Position numbers and translations under genes: made by a program. From Bacteroidia bacterium (GTDB taxonomy: Bacteria > Bacteroidota > Bacteroidia > Cytophagales > Cyclobacteriaceae): a DNA stretch of 14,469 nt. The first letter of the stretch is position 1, and each line of letters starts with the position of its first letter. Below the pieces are notes generated by a model. It made no database searches. It had not been told where the DNA came from and saw nothing but the letters and a program-made list of their open reading frames with translations. The stretch covers positions 1-14,469 of the forward strand of contig JAENVX010000230.1 of the NCBI GenBank assembly GCA_016650355.1, given 5' to 3'. Below are positions 14,183-14,469 of the stretch, one piece after another.

Positions 14183-14469
14183 CTATTCCTCGTTATCTTT
14201 TGAATTTTTCTTATCCTTAAGGTTCTCTAAATTCTCTAGTCCATCAACATTCATCTTCTTGCCAATTCTGGAGACTTGCTTCAAATCGATTTCACCAAAG
14301 AGGGTTAGTACCATAAATTCTTCGTTACCTCCCATTACCATTACCAATTCACTGATCTTACCTGCAGATTCCTTGATAAAAAACTTCATGTCCTTGTCCT
14401 TATCGCGAACGGTCATCAATTCTTCATACTCCTTAACCGGGATCATGCTCATTGCCTCTTTGTACAACA
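14183..14469 (-). CDS. DUF4252-type protein, 5' end outside window
   Basis: The C-terminal 95 or so codons of a gene entering from the right edge. The codon at 14467 is TTG (leucine), not an ATG start, and the frame is open to 14469, so the N-terminus with any signal peptide lies outside. Visible parts match the end of DUF4252: PVKEYEELMTVRDKDKDMKF, then IKESAGKISELVMVMGGNEEFMVLTLFGEIDLKQVSRI. A polar, charged tail (LENLENLKDKKNSKDNEE) closes it. It lies 59 bp before the next DUF4252-type gene on the same strand. This is the first visible gene of the minus-strand cluster; the usual companion sigma factor, if present, would lie further right. Confidence 0.8.
   Translation of the reverse strand, partial: LYKEAMSMIPVKEYEELMTVRDKDKDMKFFIKESAGKISELVMVMGGNEEFMVLTLFGEIDLKQVSRIGKKMNVDGLENLENLKDKKNSKDNEE

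Overview
The window looks like chromosome from a Bacteroidota bacterium, probably of the Cytophagales. The grounds are a BatA-domain protein, three DUF4252-type secreted proteins in tandem, a short SSB without an acidic tail, a SemiSWEET, an AT-leaning composition, few Shine-Dalgarno sequences, and TAnnTTTG-like promoter elements. This placement is inference from gene content; no rRNA or other phylogenetic marker is present. I see no tRNA, rRNA, CRISPR array, transposase or prophage module.

Left part (1-4810, all minus strand). A short SSB gene ends at a clear hairpin-plus-T-tract terminator. After it comes a probable co-transcribed set: a BatA/von Willebrand A membrane protein, a dihydroorotase-like protein whose metal-binding residues are largely lost (4 bp after the BatA gene), and a secreted Gfo/Idh/MocA oxidoreductase that runs off the left edge.

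Centre-left (4950-6007, plus strand). A small C4 zinc-ribbon protein has its start codon abutting a perfect 10-bp tandem repeat. It is followed by an HNH-type endonuclease-like protein with a very basic N-terminus and a C-terminal helix-turn-helix.

Centre (6095-10349, plus strand). Five tightly spaced enzyme genes form a sugar or sugar-acid catabolic operon: SDR dehydrogenase, hexulose-phosphate-synthase/ketogulonate-phosphate-decarboxylase-like enzyme, zinc-type alcohol dehydrogenase, second SDR, and xylose-isomerase-like TIM barrel. No kinase, regulator or large transporter lies with them. A SemiSWEET sugar transporter gene follows in convergent orientation. The plausible logic is oxidation of a polyol, sugar or sugar acid at two or more carbons, C-C cleavage or decarboxylation, and isomerisation or epimerisation. 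The substrate is unknown. This is the best candidate here for an undescribed pathway.

Right part (10800-14469). A GNAT acetyltransferase pseudogene (one internal stop, one frameshift) is followed by a minus-strand cluster. In transcription order this is three DUF4252-type secreted proteins (the first cut by the window edge), an ABC ATPase, and an ABC-2 permease. A terminator-like hairpin sits exactly at the ATPase stop codon, ahead of the permease.
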